Shown here one piece after another: positions 45,661-60,005 of a stretch of DNA of 64,000 bases (positions are counted from its first letter, which is position 1; each line of letters starts with the position of its first letter). Made by a program: the position numbers and the translations under genes. The DNA lies in the NCBI GenBank assembly GCA_030544235.1, contig CM060464.1, positions 31,560,602 to 31,624,601 of the forward strand, written 5' to 3'. This DNA is from Lepturacanthus savala. Taxonomy: Eukaryota; Chordata; Actinopteri; Scombriformes; Trichiuridae. The notes below the pieces were generated by a model. The model did no database searches. It was not told where the DNA came from and saw only the letters and a list, made by a program, of their open reading frames with translations.

Positions 45661-46689
45661 TCCTCCCTTAACACGGTTTTGTGTTTGTCACTCATGCAAT
45701 GATGATGATGAACACTCAGAATGTTAGGGAAATGCCTTTTTTGGTTTACATATGAATAAATGTATTGTTTTATAGTGTGTATAAAAATGGTGCCAATTGC
45801 ACAGCCTGGAAATCACTGTGGAACATCTGGTGACAGGAGTGTTTCAGCAAAAAAAAAGTGTTTGTCAGACATCAGCAGTAATTCACTTAATTCATTGTGT
45901 TGACACAGATATTTTTCCTCCCTTAATGCTACGTCTAATTGTTTCATTAGTGGCAGAAAAAAAGTTGGAAAAGATTGCTCCGTATGACAACAGTTAATTC
46001 CCTTGAAACAGCAGATAAATAAGGTCTCATCTTGGGCTCAATGTACCTGTTTTCTGACATTTTTCACCGCAAATCAAGACCTTTTCTGAGAATCATCATA
46101 ACATCTTCTTGTGAGCACAAATTCAGGCAGTTTTTCTTATCTTGTCTGTAACATAAACCATGAATCATTGTGCTGCTCAGAAAGTTTAAAAATTAACTGC
46201 TGCAATACTTTGTTTTATATAACTGTTGTGTTAAATTTAGAAGCTATAGTGCATTGAGTCCTGGTTGAGTTAAAGAACAGAAAAAAAGGTAGAAAGAGAA
46301 ACATGAACATGAGACTGAATCAGATTTACTCAGGGAAACATGAATTGAACCAACATCAACGGTGCTGATATTTTATAATCTGTCAAATAGTTGTGTACAA
46401 CTTAAATTATGTTTGAACTTGTTTTCAACAACACTACATAAAGTTGTACCTTACAATAACGTGGAGACAAGTGTGCTGCAGGTTTACCAGCTAGTACCTG
46501 ACAGCTGGGAACCGGCTACAGATCCTGAGTCAGCAAAACCTTCACCCAGTTAAAACATGAACTGTAGTGTTCCTGCACACAGAAACACAACTTCACACAT
46601 CAAATAATCTGACTTTGGGACATCTTTCCAATCTCAACATTTACACCTGCCCTTTGTTTCCATTTTTTCTGATTCATCCTAAAATATAA
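45661..46689 (+). other. glra1: glra1 intron 2; no gene
   Basis: A+T-rich, nothing recognised. Confidence 0.5.
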
Positions 46690-47060
46690 CATACTGTAGT
46701 ATAGTATAATGTGTAGTATACCATGTACAGTATACCACAGCAGAGTGTAATGTAATACATAGAACATATGAGGGGATAATACCCTACGTGTAGTTTAGTA
46801 TAATATTTTAAAATTAGAGACCAAGCATAATAAGAAATATTTGTATGCAAGTATGTATATAAAGATGATTATAGCTAGTGTCTGATTTCTATCTTTAGTA
46901 CAGTATAGTACATTATAATATAGTATAATAATATTATATTGCATAGTATATGGTGTAGTACAGTATATAATATTGTAGTATAACATTTTATAGTATAGTA
47001 CATTCTAATAGTATAAAAGTATAATATGGCCTATATGGCCTAGTGGCCTATATTATTGTT
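46690..47060. repeat. Diffuse TATAG/GTATA array
   Basis: Repeated words of the type agtatagtacagtat interspersed with other sequence, ending in a small palindrome around aatatggcctatatggcc (47024-47041). Confidence 0.75.
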
Positions 47061-47799
47061 TATTGTAGTACAGTATGTGTGAGAGTGTATGTAATAGGTT
47101 GGAAAATGGAAATTGTTATTATTTTTAATGTAAACACCACCCCTTCTATTTTTTTGTTAATAATAGACTTTTTCTAACATTTATTTTGAATTGAATTCTC
47201 ACACAGTCACTTAAATCATTCACATACATCAGCAGTCAGAAATTAACAATCATGAGTAACATGTTAACTCCTTGTTTGTGATCCACAGGTATGGTAAAAA
47301 TTTATATTTCTGCATTCATTTTAGTTAATTAAATAACGCACATGCTTTCGTAATTATTCAGTAAAGTTACTCAATGATGTTGAGACCAGTAGTGTATGTA
47401 TTAAGCTTGTTTTCTAGTTAATTGTTCTGACGTGTCAGTGAGCTGAATTGTTTTCATTAAGTTAGTTTCACGGTAATATTGTTAGTTGGAGTTTAAGCAA
47501 TCTTAGCTATTGGTAACATGCTAAAATGTGTGATCTATTCTTAAAAGTATGAACCAGTGGTATATCAGCTGTGATAAAAGAAATGTTAGTTATGTTACTA
47601 GTGTTCATAGAGCAGGATCATCATTTTGTGTCTGTATGTGTGTGTGTGCATGTGAGAGTGAGTCAGTGAGAACAATGCTGATAATAATAGAAAGGGTTAT
47701 AAGATGTTATTGTATAAAAAATATAAGTAAAATTGCAATAGGTGTTATGTGAGTTTGTTTACTTCTGAAATAAAAAGTGAAGGTGTGTTTTAGAGATGT
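47061..47799 (+). other. glra1: glra1 intron 2; no gene
   Basis: A+T-rich; nothing recognised. Confidence 0.5.
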
Positions 47800-48140
47800 T
47801 TAGTCATAGTGATATAGTGCAGTGTAGTAGAGTTTATTATCATACAGTATAGTGTAGTAGTACTGCTAGAAGTAGTAGGATTAATCTAGTCTTGTGTAGT
47901 ACAGTACAGTATGGTATAGATTATTATAGCGCTTTCGTACAGTATAGTATAGTTTATCATAATCTGGTAGAGTGTAGTACTATAGTATTGATATAGTGCT
48001 CTGTAGTTGAGTATAGTATAGTTTATTATAGGACAGTACAGTGTACAGTAGAATGTAGTAGTAATAGTATTAATATAGTGGAGTGTAGTACAATATAGTA
48101 TAGTATAGTTTATTATAGCAGTGTAGTACAGTACAGTAAC
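47800..48140. repeat. Diffuse TATAG/GTAGT array, second block
   Basis: Loose higher-order pattern in which tagtttattatag-type words alternate with gtgtagtagt-type words about every 60-70 bp (for example near 47828, 47948, 48020 and 48108). A short trace recurs at 48400-48450. Confidence 0.7.
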
Positions 48141-50555
48141 TGTCAGTTATTTCTGGTATAACAATCCTTTCCTGAGTTTTTGTCTCAGTCCTGATTGATT
48201 GAAAGACTGAATTCACTTCAGACATTTCCTTGGCTCACTTTGACTGACTCTTTCCTCAGATTATTATTCTGGTCAGAGACTACAGTCGACAGAGTCCAGC
48301 ACTGTACTGTCAGTTATACCTCATCCAACCAAAAAGCAGCTGTTTGACATGTGGTCTATAACTTTATCTAAAACATCAGTGAGAAACCAGGATGGTGCAG
48401 TACAGTGGTGTAGACTATAGTGGAATATTATACAGTATGGTACAGTACAATGTGACTAGAATCACCCTCCATTTGTTCCGCGTTGATCCATGTTGAAGAA
48501 TTTCTCTCAGCCAAACGGCTCATTAGCCTAACATGCTAACACTCATAGCACAGCAGGGCCTTTACACTGCGGCGCCTGTCAGTCTTAACTAATGTGTATG
48601 TGGCCCTAATTTGCATGCTTCCAGAGTGGATCCATGGAAGACATGGGAGAACCCCCACACACACACACAAATATAAACACAGACACGCGGATTGTAATTA
48701 GTGCTGCAGGAATTTCCAGACAATTACAGTTGGTGATGGAACAAACAGAGGTGAAGCGCTGCTCATCTTTTTGGCCAATGCTGCCAGTAACCGTCAGCAG
48801 AGAGCAATAGGATAAAAACAAACAAAAAAAAGGTTATTTCAGCGTTATTCCAGCAACAGATTACTCCCAACTGATCACAGACAAAACATTACCCGAGTCT
48901 GACCACACCGGCTTAAGATGATTACAACAAAACTTCATCTGCAGCTCTGCAGATATGATCCTTTTTGTGTCTGATTACTTTGGGTGACTAATACTATTGA
49001 GAGAGAGTCTGTTGGTTTGCAGACTGAAGACCCCAATTACTTCCTGAGCTCATTGTGGCGGCCAAGACTGTCAGCTTCACAGGAGACGAGGTTTTAGATT
49101 AGCAGGCAGCAGCCTGTCTGCCTCCAGGCTTCTGCCATGCATAACTTACCCAGGAGCAGAGAACAGAACTGCAGAGCTAATAAGAAATAATTCCTCATTT
49201 TAATATTCAAATAGAAGGAGAAGAATTATAGATTAAGATAATGGATGTGTTTGAGAGGAAGCCGTTCAAATGCGGCAAAGATACACACGTTTGTACTGTG
49301 CTATTAACATTTTTATATTGCTTCCTTTCCTGCGTATAATATATTTAACTGTGATTAGACTTCTGAGTGATTTAATTCTAGTGCACCAAATATAATGTAC
49401 TGTAATCTATACTACACAACTATAGAATGTTTAGTATTTTTTGCTGCAGGCTGATTCTGTCACATAAAGATGTTTCTAAAGAAATCACAGATAAAACATA
49501 TGGAACACTTAATTTATTATCTTATGTTGTATACAAATTTAAATGTCATTTTCAGAGTAAGGTCGATTGTCTACAGTGAGGTATTGTAAATTTTACAACA
49601 TTTGACACTGAGACATGCTGCTGTTCCTCCTATAAACACTTGTCCATGAACAGCATGTGGAAATCAGCCTTCAGGGCCCAAGTTTGTTCATTAATGTGCA
49701 TCATCCCTGATTAAAAAAGCCAATACAATCAAATAAATACATATAGTAAAATAATATCGCTATGCTTTCAAATGCTGCGTTTAAATTGGATTTTTAGGTC
49801 ATATATTGTAAGTGTATTGATTTAACAGCTATTTAACATGATGCATTAACAACAACAAAGCAATATTTGAGTTGGGTCATTTTATTTAGGACGTTTTAAA
49901 AGTCCTAGAAAACGTACCATGTATCAATATAAAACCACATGTGCATGTTAGAATATGTATAAAATAATTCATTATAGCTTTATTCTAATTCTAATTCTAA
50001 GTAAAACGTCTTTATAGTATTATAGAAATTATAGAAAAGGGCAGTTGGATTAACTTTCTACTACCCTGGGATTCTCTGTTATGGTTCATTCATTACAATA
50101 TGATGATGATTTTTTTTTTACATGTTTAAAACAAACTAAGCTAAACTAAACATATTTTAATTTTAAAATTTAGATCAAACACAGACATCTATCATTTTGT
50201 CTCTATATTATACTGATGCACCTTAAATGTTTTTAAAAGAAGTAAATAAATACAAGAGATCTTTTAATATCACTTTGGGATTGATAATCTGTGTTGTATT
50301 ATGCAAACTGACCTTCAGAAACTGTTTAATCACCTGATTGCACCTTTGACTTTAATAACTTATCAAAACAGATTAATGCTCATTGATCCTTGGCTCATGT
50401 TTCTGACTCTGCTGTGAGTTAAAGGATTTGACTTGATCCGAATCTGAACCTTCAACCTTTTATGTGAAACGGCAGCTCTTGACGTCCATGCGGGCTCCTT
50501 TGTCAGGTGCTCATTTTTTTCTATAATTCACAGAATCAGATTGTATTTAGAACAG
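48141..50555 (+). other. glra1: glra1 intron 2; no gene, one balanced block
   Basis: About 48480-49160 is balanced in composition, has no repeat resemblance and contains several CTAATTTGC/ATTAGC words. The rest is A+T-rich. Confidence 0.4.
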
Positions 50556-51015
50556 AAAACATCAGTGTTGGCAGAGAAGGGAGAAGACAGCAGAGGAGAC
50601 ATGAAGGGAAAAAGATTAATGTAGAAAGCAGAAAGGACAGATGTAATTCGGAGAAAGGGAGAAGGAAAATGCAAGGAAAGGACAAACTAGCAGAGGGGGT
50701 CAGGAAGGAAAAGAAAAATGTAATTATGTAAAGAAATGAAGTTAAAAAAAAACAAATAAGACAAAACTCAATTACAGGGTAGTAAAGGGGGGGGGACATC
50801 AAAGAAAGAAGAAGAAAGGAAATTAGACAGAAGACAAAAAAGTCAAAGAAAAGAAGAAATAAAAAAGAGAAGTGGCAGAAAACAGAAAGACTGGAGGGCA
50901 GAAAACAATAAAAATGAGACAATAGATGAAGAAGCAAACACAAAAAAATGAAAAGAATGAAAGGCCTGGAGCAGCAAGTTCGCTTTTACGGGGAGGAAAA
51001 AAAACAGGCATCATC
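50556..51015. repeat. Purine-rich tract, about 460 bp
   Basis: The + strand is overwhelmingly A and G (AGAAAG, GGAAAA, GAAGAA words, one run of nine G at 50787-50795). The complementary Phe/Leu/Ser-rich frame of 135 codons is a composition artefact and not a membrane protein. Confidence 0.85.
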
Positions 51016-51244
51016 AACGAAGAGTCGTGGGAAGCAGGGGATGGAAGCTGAGGAGGAGGAGGAGGAGGCGATTCTCTTCCAGCGTGTTCAGCAGAATCCA
51101 GTGAGCAGGTCGTGGCCCTGAAGCGTGGCCGTGGCCCGCCGGCTGCAGCCGTTCGTCCTGATTAGCGGCTCTGCTGTGCTCCATCTGTTGTGGGATGTTC
51201 AGCACATATTAAGCACAACTCACCTCCTCACACCGGTGCTTTAT

Positions 51245-51700
51245 GCAGATTAATGTTGGGCTGAGGCATATTTGTCTGCTAACAGATTCTGGTCTCTCCT
51301 TCCCCTCGGTGCCATGCAGCAGAGACCCCGGGATTCAATCTGCCTCTGTAGATTTATGTTTATCCAAGCACTGGGCTTCATGGAGGTGCGGCTTGGTTTT
51401 ATGATTGCATCGTGCTGGAGAGAGGTGACACTTTAATGTGACAACTGCAGGTTGGAACATATTGTGGTTATTCTACCACTTTTTTTTTTTTTTTTTTGAT
51501 GAGCACGAAAGAGAAGAAAAAAATCTCCCTGCAGTAAATTTATGCTTATCCAAGTGGCCTGTCTCATTTCTAATGTGATTGCACAGCGCTGCAGAGCAAT
51601 CGCTGTGGTTTCAGTGAATGTAAAGCAGAATCTTCCCTCACGCAGATTAATGCCGATCCAAGTGGCCTATTTTGAGGAGCATAATGTGGCTGAACGATTC
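51245..51700 (+). repeat. Three or four diverged repeat modules with a shared core
   Basis: Three modules start with AATCT and a CCTC/CCCT word, then GTAGATTTATGTTTATCCAAG (51337 onward; core counted in two parts GTAGATTTATG and TTTATCCAAG), AAATTTATGCTTATCCAAG (from 51522) and GCAGATTAATGCCGATCCAAG (from 51629, again GCAGATTAATG then CCGATCCAAG). The last two continue TGGCCT. The first two share a distal ATGATTGCA or GTGATTGCA word. A weaker fourth member lies near 51247 (gcagattaatgttggg). Spacing is irregular (about 90, 185 and 107 bp). There is no transposon end and no open frame. Confidence 0.6.
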
Positions 51701-52695
51701 TTCAGAAAGGAAAAGTGAAAGAGCTTTTCTTCCGCTATAGAAATCCTAGCACTCACACCTTAATCACAGAATTCCACTGCTGTGGTGACATGTTGAAGGA
51801 GCAATGCAGCCACTGATCAGTTTTGAAATTTCTGATCTTTGCTTTGATAACACATCTTCTGTCAGATAGCTGCACATAGAGCTGTGAGTGCTGATCATTG
51901 TAAAGCTGCTTGTCTCCTGCACAAATCTTTTCCATCCAAATAGAGTCATATATTTTGTATTAGCAACCAATCACGGAGAATTTATGGCTAAACACAAAAT
52001 CTCAGTGGCTCATTTCTGACAAAGTTTTCTCAAAATGATTTTTTTTCTCACTTCAGCAGCTCTTACAGAGTGTTTATTCTAACTATTTGCTCAGAGTTTT
52101 TACTCAGAGTTTTGTACTTACACTGCAAAAAATGAAATCAGGTAAAAATGTATTGTTTTTGCTACAATTATTCCCATAGAATTACTCCATTCTTGTTCTT
52201 GGTTTCTATCAATTTAATCTTGTTTACTTTTTAGAATTAAAAAATGAGTAAACAAGAGAAATATAGAAGAAAAAGTGAAAAATATGAGCTCAAAACCAAG
52301 AGTCCGACATAAAATGTTAAAAAATATTAATGAAAAAATGTAATCTCAACCCTTTCACGAATTCACATCATACCATTTGCATTAACACTGCAGCCAAGAT
52401 TCAGGCAGCAAGGGGTTAAATTGACCAAAATAAAGGAAAAAAAATTAAATGAGTTAATTGAACAGGTCTTTATCAGTGTGGTTGACAGGAGAGCATGCAA
52501 ATATTTGTGGGATAAGGTGAGGGGGTGGAGTCTTTTTGTGTGTGTATGTGCGTGTGTTTCAGTGTGTGTGTGTGTGTTTATCCATTAATCCCACATGACT
52601 ATCTACCATCCTTACAAGATGATTAAAAACATCAAGCTAACAGCAGAGCATCAGGACACACCATTAAATAACATAATTTATTGAGCAGATGACCA

Positions 52696-52702
<7 letters not shown>
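51701..52702 (+). other. glra1: glra1 intron 2; no gene
   Basis: A+T-rich; nothing recognised. Confidence 0.5.

Positions 52703-52762
<60 letters not shown>
52703..52762. repeat. (CA)n(GA)n compound microsatellite
   Basis: About 11 CA units followed by about 18 GA units. Confidence 0.97.
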
Positions 52763-52764
<2 letters not shown>

Positions 52765-53417
52765 AAATGCCCTTCTGTACAAAACTCTCGCTGTTAGGCA
52801 AGCAAACATGCAAACAACCAGGCAAATTTGTCTGTAGTTTACAGTTTACATGTGTTTATATGTGTGTATAAGCAAACTTGAGCTTTTCTGCTTATTCTTC
52901 ATCCCTCATTGACATACAGTTGCTCTGCGGCAGCATCTCTAGCTTTAATCCAGTGGAATAAAGCTGCAGTTGCCTCGTCGCTGTGTAGTGTCTTAGACCT
53001 GGTATTGATTTCTGTCCCTCTGCAGTCAAACTGCTGCCAAACTGTCATGTCCGCCTGTCACTCAAAACCTGATCTGGAAAGACCTAAAAGATCCAGGAAT
53101 GGTCCTTTGTAATTCACTGGAGGCTTTGAGGGGAAGGATGTGATAAGTATGAGGGTAACAACACATATCTTCAGATGGTTTCTTTATAGTAACAATTGAC
53201 GCTGTTAGTTTACTCTGCATTTCCATAAAAAAAAAAAAAATGAAAAGGGTCAAATAGTCTGTGTTTTGTGGTTACAGACAGATTTATGAAATTGATCAAA
53301 CAGATCATTTATTCACTTTACACATTTTTTTCCCATTTTTTTAATACACAAACATCAGTAATACTACAAAAATTTACTATAAATTTACAAGTGCAATGTA
53401 AAAGAAGATTAGACAAT

Positions 53418-53418
<1 letters not shown>
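52763..53418 (+). other. glra1: glra1 intron 2; no gene
   Basis: Nothing recognised; short open frames lack splice signals. Confidence 0.5.

Positions 53419-53453
<35 letters not shown>
53419..53453. repeat. (TA)n(CA)n microsatellite
   Basis: About 11 TA units followed by about 6 CA units. Confidence 0.95.
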
Positions 53454-53454
<1 letters not shown>

Positions 53455-56400
53455 GTGCGTATTGTTTTCATTTTTGAAATATATGCCACATCTGACTAGT
53501 TACCCCTTGTGCTGCAACCCACGCCGAGCAGCTCCAACACTTATCTCCCTCATCTTGCCCTCATCTTCCTACCCCCTTGGATACTTTACCATTTTCCTAC
53601 AAGTTAATCTTATTTATAATGACTGATAAGGCAAAGGCTAGTGCTATTGGTAATGGCAACAAGTGTAAGGCAAGTGATGATACTGGTAGTGGTAAGAAAC
53701 GCCATGGAAACGAAAGTTGCCATTATCAAAAAGTTCAACTTACAGACAATTCAGCCTAAGAACAGCCTCTTGAAACCTATTATGTTTGTAAGTTGGGCAA
53801 TGTTTGTATAATATAACGGTGCATCCCTGTACATTTAAGCTGACTTATTTGTATTATAGCAGTGTCAGTACATTTTTATAGAAAATTTTACAGTTGCAGA
53901 ATGACTGAGTGACTGACTGAAATTATTTTAGCTGCAGAAAATTATTGTATTTTAAGGAAAAAATATAATAAAAAAAAAGGTTTGACAGTAAAGGTTTCTG
54001 ACCTCTAATCCCTGTACTAATCAGCTTCAACAATACATTTCTTGCAGCATTATTTTTTTATGTATGTTCTATTAGTAAGTATAAGCATCAGCACAGTAAA
54101 TATCATGTTTCTGGGTCAGTCCCCTGACTCTGTTATAGAGCAATTGTAGAGCAGTGATGCTGCAAACAGCTGTTAACATGAAGCCAAGTGCTTGTTTTGC
54201 TGTTTTCCAGTTCATCTAATGTTTGTTAGTTGGATAGTCGAATAGTAGTAGTTAGTCATAGTTGAATGTTGCAGCAGTGATGCAACAGTGAGCATTTAAA
54301 CAGCCTGTTAGAGTGAAACTGATATCTGGATCAATATCGGAACAACAGCTGCTTCAGATATGGCAGAGAGAGTCACTTTCCTGTTTTGAAAGAAACATTA
54401 ATATTAATAATTCAAATGCAAAGTTTAATATAGAAACATAATGAGAAGCATTTCAGGCAGATATAGATATTTTTTCTTCTCTCAGACAAACCCTCTGTAA
54501 CACTGAACCCTGATGCTGTTGGCTCTTTCTAGTTTCAGTCATTTCCTAAAACAGCTGGATGCTGTAGCTTTTTCAGGATTATTTTCAGATTAATCCCCAT
54601 GTGGGTGCTCTAGTGTAGTGTTTCTGGTAGCAGGTATTGTATGTGGGATTGAGTCAAAATAAACGTCAAAGTGTGTATGTTCATGGTAATAAATAAATCA
54701 CCCAGTGCAGCAGCGTGACTCACTGGTGTGTTTTTAATAGTTTCACTGTAACAGTGTGGAGCAATAAACTAGATAAGGCGTCACCAGCAGAACAACACTG
54801 TTAGTTACTGTACTGTATTGTGTTTTCTCAGATAAAATAAGATAAGATAAAAACCTTTACTATTGTTGCATACATCTTCAACATTTAACTGTTCAGGCCT
54901 GCATAAAGAACAGACTGAAAAACAGATACTAGATCAGATTTAAAAGACATTTTTAGAATAATTATAATGAGAATACGAAAGTAACAGGGTTCATTCACAA
55001 TAAAAAAAATATATTGCATGTGTTTGTGCACATACATGGGGGGCAGGAAATGACATGCAAACACAAATATTCACACAGCAAATATGGCACACATAGGTAC
55101 ACACACACGCCACATAGACACTGAAAATGCTTGCAGGCATGAATGACAATTTTAAGTAAATATGCATAGATAGATGCACACACACACGCACACACACACA
55201 GCCTCAGGTGGTTTGTGACCCTCAATCCTCTCCTCTGCCTGCCTCTACTTTGAATATCTCATAATGAAAGTTGAACAGCCTGCGGCTGAAGGAGAGAATA
55301 TGAATGAGAGAAGTGAAACAGGAAAAGAAAGAAAAGGTAAATTAGAGAGAAATAGATTCATGGAAAGAGTGAAGGAGAGACAAAGAGTAAGGAAGGGGTG
55401 ATTTAAAACATAACAGCGTTTTCCTCCCTCACTGGGGAAAAAAAAAAGTTTTTCCCTAAAGTTCAGTCCATGGAAGAGGAGATGATGGATGGATGAATAT
55501 GTCGGAGGAAGAAACCACCATTCCTCTTCTCACTACACCAATTAAAATGTGACAGGAAGTGTTTTTTCCCTTTCCACTGATCAACAACACTCTTTACTTC
55601 TCCGCTTAAAGCCAAGAGGGTTTAGTGTTTTATAGGGGAAAGAAGGTATAGGCTTTTATATGTGAGAGAATAATGAAGCTGTATCTGTAAACGAAGAGAG
55701 ATGCAGCAGCGACAAAAGGCATCAGCATCTGCACAGGAATAAAGGAGATATGAACAGGAGGAAGATGCGGATAGTAGCTGTCCCCCCCCCCCCCACGTGT
55801 TGGATATCGCTTTAGAGGCAATAAACAAAAGCAAGAGAAGAGAAGGTCAGAGTAGTGTTCAGGAGATGGACGACACTTTAATGTTTCGCAGCCTTGATGC
55901 TCCTGCTCCTTCTCTGCCATCGTGTCCCAAGTTTGTTGACTTGATTTGATTAAATGAATAAATGTAACTGTAAAACTCCTAAAATGGTGAATATTCCCCA
56001 TTAGATAAATAAATTCAGACTGTACATAAACCTGTGTCTACCTGATCCATCAGTATTTGTATTTTGTTGATGCATTAATTGGATGGTTGGACACTATATT
56101 TTTGACAATGTAGAAAACATGATCAACTGACTTAAGAGGACAGTCCAATAAGTCAATTTCCCTAAAGTTGGGGGGAAACACAAAACCTGGTTAGAAACAT
56201 ACATAAAACAAACACAAAGTCAACATATAAATGACTAGAATATTGTGGATTTTAATCCTTACTTTTGTCTAGAGCAAGATCCAGAAACACTGCCTCCTAC
56301 AGAATGAATCCTGTTGTTTGTTAGCCCCTCCCTTACAGGTCCCTAATGGTAGAAAGATAGATTTTAATATATTTTGATTAGTTTTTGTGTTAATAAATTC

Positions 56401-59400
56401 TAACTCGTGTTTTAATCACTACCCATTTGGAACCATTGAAATCAGTCATTCAGAAGAGCTGATATTAATATTAATGAGATGGGCACAAAATTACCTGTTC
56501 AAGAGAAGTTTGACAGAGGACATGTTAAAGTGATCTTTAGTTGTTAAAATCACAAATGCATCATCAGACCAGTCAAAGCTGGTAAATTCTGCCTTTATCT
56601 AAAAAGCTTTTGAAGACCAGAATCAGCTTTTATAACTTTTAGCAAACATTTCTAGAAGTTGAGCCAAGTAACTTAGAAAATACAAAGCTCTCAACCCTTT
56701 TGATAAAATGTTCATTATTTCACTGTTTCACTATCGAATCGGGAGATTTATGAAGCTTTAAAGTTCCCAGAGAAGCTTTTTTTTTTTCTTGTTGGCATTT
56801 CAGATGAGATGTTTATGCATGGGCGATAAGAGCAGAATGATCACCTCCTCAGCTGTCCTGTCTGGACATAATGGAGGAAAAACAGCAATATAGGAAAAGA
56901 AAAACAACCCTCTACTTTTTCCCCCCTTCTTTTCTGTCTTCCTCTTCCCTCAGTCCTTCTTGTAAAATGTAAAATCCATGAACGTGTGTGGGGAATATAT
57001 ATTAGTTCAATAAAAAGTAAAACTGCTTTCCCGCTCCATATAGCCAACAGGCGATGCCCTATAAATATTTAATGCCCCACAGCCATTGTAGTATTTTTTG
57101 CTGAAGGCAGCTCAATTGCAAAGAGGCGATTCTGCGTAATTATTCTTTATATAATTTACAGCCGACTTTTCTTCTCCCCCTTCCTCCTCTTACTTTGTTT
57201 AAACAGAAGCACCACGGAAGTGTCACTAAGATGGCTGGAAATTGGGTGTCAGGAGAGGAGAGAGTAAAATAAAGCATACATGCTCCCTAGATACATGTTT
57301 TACAACCCTCCTAAGGCCTGATAATGGAGCGCACCCCACTCTACAACCTGTATACTTCCTTTCCTGCAAAATAGAGGTGCACTTGATTTATGCAGATTCA
57401 TTAGTTCCGCTCGGCAGTCTGGGTATAGCGAGAGGTGCAGGTAATGAAGGTGTCAGCAGGCAGGGCTGACTTCTCCATGGTCCCTGTGTATGACGCACTG
57501 ATGATAACGGTTACGTCATTTCCCTCCAGGCCTCAGTCCATCTGCAGCAGAGTTTGACATCGTCAGAAACATGAACATTGTGTGGTATCGTCAGCTAAAA
57601 TGAAACCAAGCTCATAAAACATCTGTGGTTTGGTTTATTGAAAGCTCCTGTGTAACGTTCCATTTTTCTGACGTAAAATTAACATTATGATGAAGTTCCA
57701 AGAAGGTTAGTATGTTAGTTAGTAAGAATGTTAATTGAATGTTTGTGAAACGTTATAGACGTTTCTCCTGAACAATCCCTAGATTGTAAAAGTGCAAGTT
57801 TTCAGGTCTAAAATTAAGGGTATTGTTACATTCTTAGAACATTCTTAGTTCCTAGAATGTTACTTTAAGAAATGGAAGGGAAACAACTTTTGTTTAACGT
57901 GGATTGATGACAGTTTAACTTTTTTTTCCCCCACTAGTTTTGTTTGAGTTTTTTGTCTCCCGCCTTCTAACCTTGACTTTGTGTTTCATTTAATGTTCAT
58001 TTTGCCAGTGTTGTATCTTTAGATTAGTGTGTGGAGGACGTCACAGCAACAGCAAATTTGATTCTACAAAGTTTTAGGACTGCGGCCAGTTTACACATAA
58101 AAGTCAACATAATAGAAGATAAACGCTGGTTTACGGTTGTTCCCAGTGTGTATTGCAGCTGCTTAATGCTTTTCTCATTTAAGATAATCACTGCTGCAGG
58201 AGATAAAGTCAGAGTCAGCATCCGTATGAACCACAAAGAGGTCAAATAAAACTCTTAGGAGGATTATAACATGTTGAAGTTGATTCTCTGCTGATCCAGG
58301 TGCATCAGTGAAACATTTTATCTCCAACACTCATTACTCTCATTGTAGTCATGAATTAAATTATATTGGTGTATAGAAAGAAATTCCTTTGTTAGGGGAG
58401 CATTTTGTATCACTGTCTGACCTGAACCGATTTTAGACCAGCTTGGTCAGGTAGTTTCGGGTTTGGGATAAACTGATAGTGGAATATGGATTTGGAAGTG
58501 TGAAAACACTCTATGCTGCATCTTACTTTTGAAACTTGTGAGATGCAGGCACAGAGAATGAAGTCTTAGATTTAGCTTGATCACCGTCTGGCATCCCAGA
58601 GTGGGATTATTTAAAGGATTTTATTAATAGCATTTACAAAACCTATATATTTAAAATAGGGAATTATCAAAATGAAAATCCTAATTTGAAATAACTTGAA
58701 ATAACCAACATTCTGTTTGACCAAATATTCTTACATGCTCAGAGATCTTTTCCCTTATTCTCAGGTCCTCACTCCTCCATGATTGATCTTTGTCAGGATT
58801 CAGTCACTGGACATCAACATCTGTCAATTTGTCTTTCTAAGCTCTTAAATATTACACAAACAGCCCTGTTGTCCCTGTGACTGTTTTCAATTCATCAGTC
58901 GAGGTTTGTTTGTCTGAGTCATCGTTGGCGTTCAAACTAAGGACACCTCTACGTTCTGGATTATTGATGCTGATTAGACCTCTGAGCCTTCTGGGAGTTT
59001 GGTGCAACAACTGCAATAGTGCCATGTAGTGAAATTGAAGCCTGCTCTGCTGTACTGAAACAAGAAGAGCCAAGCTGTTAGAATTCAATCACACACTGCA
59101 GAGAAATGATTGATCTTTGTCAGCTCCTGTTGCTGGGAAGTGAAGCAGCGTTTTATCTAATATCTGATATCACTCTGCAGCAGTAACACTCTCAGGTGAG
59201 GATGAAGATAGTGGGTGAAGATCCTACATGTTAACTTACTTAAGAAGATGAAAGGTGAAGGATTCAGTTGTGTCCTAAATGACACAAGATATGTTTTCTG
59301 ATTTTGCTAAAGTTTGGTGGAGTTTAGGCAACTACAACTTTTTTGAATGAGGAAATATTGTATTTATAGTTGAAAAGAAACAAAAACTGACTGATGGCAA

Positions 59401-59658
59401 AAGATTTAACCTGGTTTATAAAGTCAAACTCCAAAGCAAACTGTTTCTCTGACTCTGACTACATTGCATTCACTTTGTCATTTAGCAGAATCCAAGTACT
59501 GCAGCTGCATTTCAAACAAATAGAATCATGAAAAGTTTCATATTTTTTGTCAATCACTTCAGAAAGTAAAACTTGTTACAATAAATAAAGGCATGAAATA
59601 TTTCACTCTGTGTAATGATCTATAAATGAGTTTCATTTTCTGAAAATACTTACTAAAA
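53454..59658 (+). other. glra1: glra1 intron 2; no gene, one candidate regulatory block
   Basis: Long A+T-rich stretch with a short C run at 55781-55793 and T/G-rich simple DNA. About 57050-57540 is balanced and unique-looking, a weak candidate conserved element. I looked for glra1 exon 3 (PPVNV, NIFINSFGS) here and did not find it. Confidence 0.45.
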
Positions 59659-59901
<243 letters not shown>

Positions 59902-60005
59902 AATAAAATGAACATCTAACCAGTAGGAGCAAAGGAAGCAAAAAGTTATATTTATATTGCAATGTTTTATTAGTGTAGGAGTATAGATTGTTATATACAG
60001 AAAGT

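Noticed and set aside
50536..50943. 135-codon - strand frame rich in Phe, Leu and Ser that looks like a membrane protein
   Set aside because: It is the pyrimidine complement of a purine-rich tract; hydrophobicity follows from composition alone.
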